This document shows, piece after piece, positions 5,197 to 6,334 of a DNA stretch of 6,334 nucleotides. The stretch spans positions 1 to 6,334 of the forward strand of contig NZ_JZWV01001151.1 in NCBI RefSeq assembly GCF_000966975.1, given 5' to 3'. The position numbers were made by a program, and so were the translations under genes. The stretch's first letter is position 1; the number at the start of each line of letters is the position of its first letter. The DNA is from Streptomyces katrae. Lineage in GTDB: Bacteria; Actinomycetota; Actinomycetes; Streptomycetales; Streptomycetaceae. The notes below the pieces were generated by a model, which did no database searches, was not told the DNA's origin, and saw nothing but the letters and a program-made list of their open reading frames with translations.

Positions 5197-5961
5197 GTGA
5201 CTGCCTTGGAAGATCTTGTACGTCCGGACCGCTATCCACGCTCCTCTCGGTATGACCCCGCCTGGTTGCTCGACCTCGACATGGGGCCGAACCCGCTGTG
5301 GCTGCTGGAAGACCTCGCCCACGATCTCGACCTGCGCCCGGGCATGCGGGTTCTCGACCTCGGCTCCGGCAAGGGTGCCACGTCGGTGTTCCTGGCCCGA
5401 GAGTACGGAGTCGACGTCGTCGCGGCCGACCTGTGGATCGCCCCCGAACAGGCGGCACAGGTCTTCGCCAAGGCGGGTGTCGGCGACCAGGTGGAGGCTG
5501 TGCGAGCGGAGGCGCACGCCCTGCCGTTCGAGGAGCAGAGCTTCGACGCGATCGTCAGCGTGGACGCCTTCGAGTACTTCGGTACGGCGGACAACTTCCT
5601 GCCCTACCTGCTGCGCTTCCTCCGGCCCGGGGGACAGCTGGGCATGGCGACTCCCGCCATGACACGGGAGATCCGTGAACTCGGGATGATCCCGCCCCAC
5701 ATCAAGGAAGTGGTCGGCTGGGAAGCGATCGCCTGGCACACGGCGGAATGGTGGCGCTTCCAGTGGGACATCACCGAGTTGGTGAAGGTCACCTCCGCGC
5801 GGCTGCAGCAGGACGCCTGGCAGGACTGGCTGCTGTGGGCCCGAGCCGGCGCTGAGCACCATCCCGACGGCCAGAGCGCGAACCAGCCCGTTATCGACAT
5901 GCTCACCACAGACCGTGGAGAATTCCTCTCCTTCGCTCTGGTAACCGCACACAAGAACTGA
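5197..5961 (+). CDS. class I SAM-dependent methyltransferase
   Basis: A 254-aa cytosolic enzyme that transfers a methyl group from S-adenosylmethionine to an unknown acceptor. Residues 49-61 (GMRVLDLGSGKGA) are SAM-binding motif I. Motif II follows as an acidic strand end (DVVAADLW, 73-80). The next binding region includes AEAHALPFEEQSFDAIVSVD (104-123), and post-motif III is FLRPGGQLGM (141-150). The N-terminal RYPRSSRYDPAWLLDLDMGP and the HTAEWWRFQW segment (181-190) match a widespread bacterial methyltransferase group often loosely labelled cyclopropane-fatty-acid synthase-like; the true substrate of that group is not known to me. The frame stays open to 5056, but upstream residues lack family character. 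GTG 5197 begins with TALEDLVRPDRYP; GTG 5191 is the close alternative. It converges on the CBS-BON gene with 51 bp between stops. Confidence 0.92.
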   Translation: MTALEDLVRPDRYPRSSRYDPAWLLDLDMGPNPLWLLEDLAHDLDLRPGMRVLDLGSGKGATSVFLAREYGVDVVAADLWIAPEQAAQVFAKAGVGDQVEAVRAEAHALPFEEQSFDAIVSVDAFEYFGTADNFLPYLLRFLRPGGQLGMATPAMTREIRELGMIPPHIKEVVGWEAIAWHTAEWWRFQWDITELVKVTSARLQQDAWQDWLLWARAGAEHHPDGQSANQPVIDMLTTDRGEFLSFALVTAHKN

Positions 5962-6012
5962 GCACACGCCACGTCGACAGAACCAAGCCCCGGCTGGTCG
6001 GCCGTCCGGCGA

Positions 6013-6334
6013 TCACGCGGAGGGGAGGCCTTCGAGCCGGCAGTGGACGTCGACGATTCCCTCCACGGAGTGGGTGAGGCGCTCGGCCATGGGGATCAGG
6101 GTGTGGTCCCTGACCCGGCCGGTCAGGGTGGCCGTGCCCTGGGAGACGGTGACCTTGACCGCTTCGTGGGAGAGCGGGAAGAGGCGCCTGATCACGCTCT
6201 GGCGGATCTCCGCGGCGAGTTCGTCGTCGCTGCGGAGGAAGACCTTGAGCAGGTCGGCGCGGCTGACGATGCCCTTGAGGGTGCCGTCGGCGTCGACGAC
6301 CGGGAGGCGCTTGATGTGCCGGTCGGTCATGAGG
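6013..6334 (-). CDS. CBS domain protein with C-terminal BON domain, 5' end beyond the window
   Basis: Only the last 106 residues are visible. The first 33 (LMTDRHIKRLPVVDADGTLK and then GIVSRADLLKVFLR) are the end of a CBS domain, with the typical H-I-K-R-L-P-V-V-D strand and GIVSRADLL helix. A BON domain follows (about residues 38-100: EIRQSVIRRLF, VKVTVSQGTATLTGRVRDHT, then VEGIVDVHCRLE). Actinobacterial members are usually 200-250 aa with two CBS modules ahead of BON, so about half is missing. The ATG at 6330 is internal to the CBS domain and is not the start, since the frame continues upstream with CTC. CBS pairs generally bind adenine nucleotides, and BON domains are thought to bind membranes or small ligands. 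A stress or energy-sensing role is likely but unproven. Confidence 0.92.
   Translation of the reverse strand, partial: LMTDRHIKRLPVVDADGTLKGIVSRADLLKVFLRSDDELAAEIRQSVIRRLFPLSHEAVKVTVSQGTATLTGRVRDHTLIPMAERLTHSVEGIVDVHCRLEGLPSA

Noticed and set aside
4855..5967. 370-codon minus-strand frame opposite the methyltransferase
   Set aside because: The plus frame carries intact SAM-binding motifs. The minus frame shows no recognisable domain.
5991..6004. Small stem CGGC/GCCG between the convergent methyltransferase and CBS-BON genes
   Set aside because: Only 4 bp with no T-tract; this is expected by chance in such GC-rich DNA, so I do not call a terminator.

Overview
The window is GC-rich DNA with strongly G/C-biased third codon positions, GTG starts and actinobacterial gene families. 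This fits Streptomyces or a close relative. The assignment is inferred from composition and family style, since no rRNA or marker gene is present.

Left part (1-3207, minus strand): a two-gene unit. A metabolite:H+ symporter (MHS) type MFS transporter (3207-1840) is followed after 13 bp by a GAF-containing PucR/CdaR-type regulator (1826 to beyond the left edge). The transporter's upstream region (3208-3456) holds a candidate promoter and several inverted repeats: a 9-bp repeat with 28-bp spacing, a 7-bp repeat with 9-bp spacing, and a 13-bp repeat with 37-bp spacing. The likely logic is a substrate-sensing regulator co-transcribed with an uptake permease, but the substrate is unknown.

Middle part (3457-5077, plus strand): a cluster of small genes I cannot assign to known families. 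It includes a 34-codon ORF whose coding signal passes into the next gene's frame at its stop codon. That next gene is a 224-aa protein with an apparent internal duplication. Then come a 33-codon ORF with an excellent ribosome binding site that overlaps the start of a 151-aa orphan protein, a strong GC hairpin just after that protein's stop, and a weakly supported 54-codon ORF. This is the least explained part of the window.

Right part: a class I SAM-dependent methyltransferase (5197-5961, plus strand), possibly expressed from its own promoter with little or no leader. It converges on the 3' end of a CBS-BON domain protein (6334-6013, minus strand, running off the right edge), with 51 bp between the stops. 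No tRNA, rRNA, CRISPR array, insertion sequence or integrase is visible.
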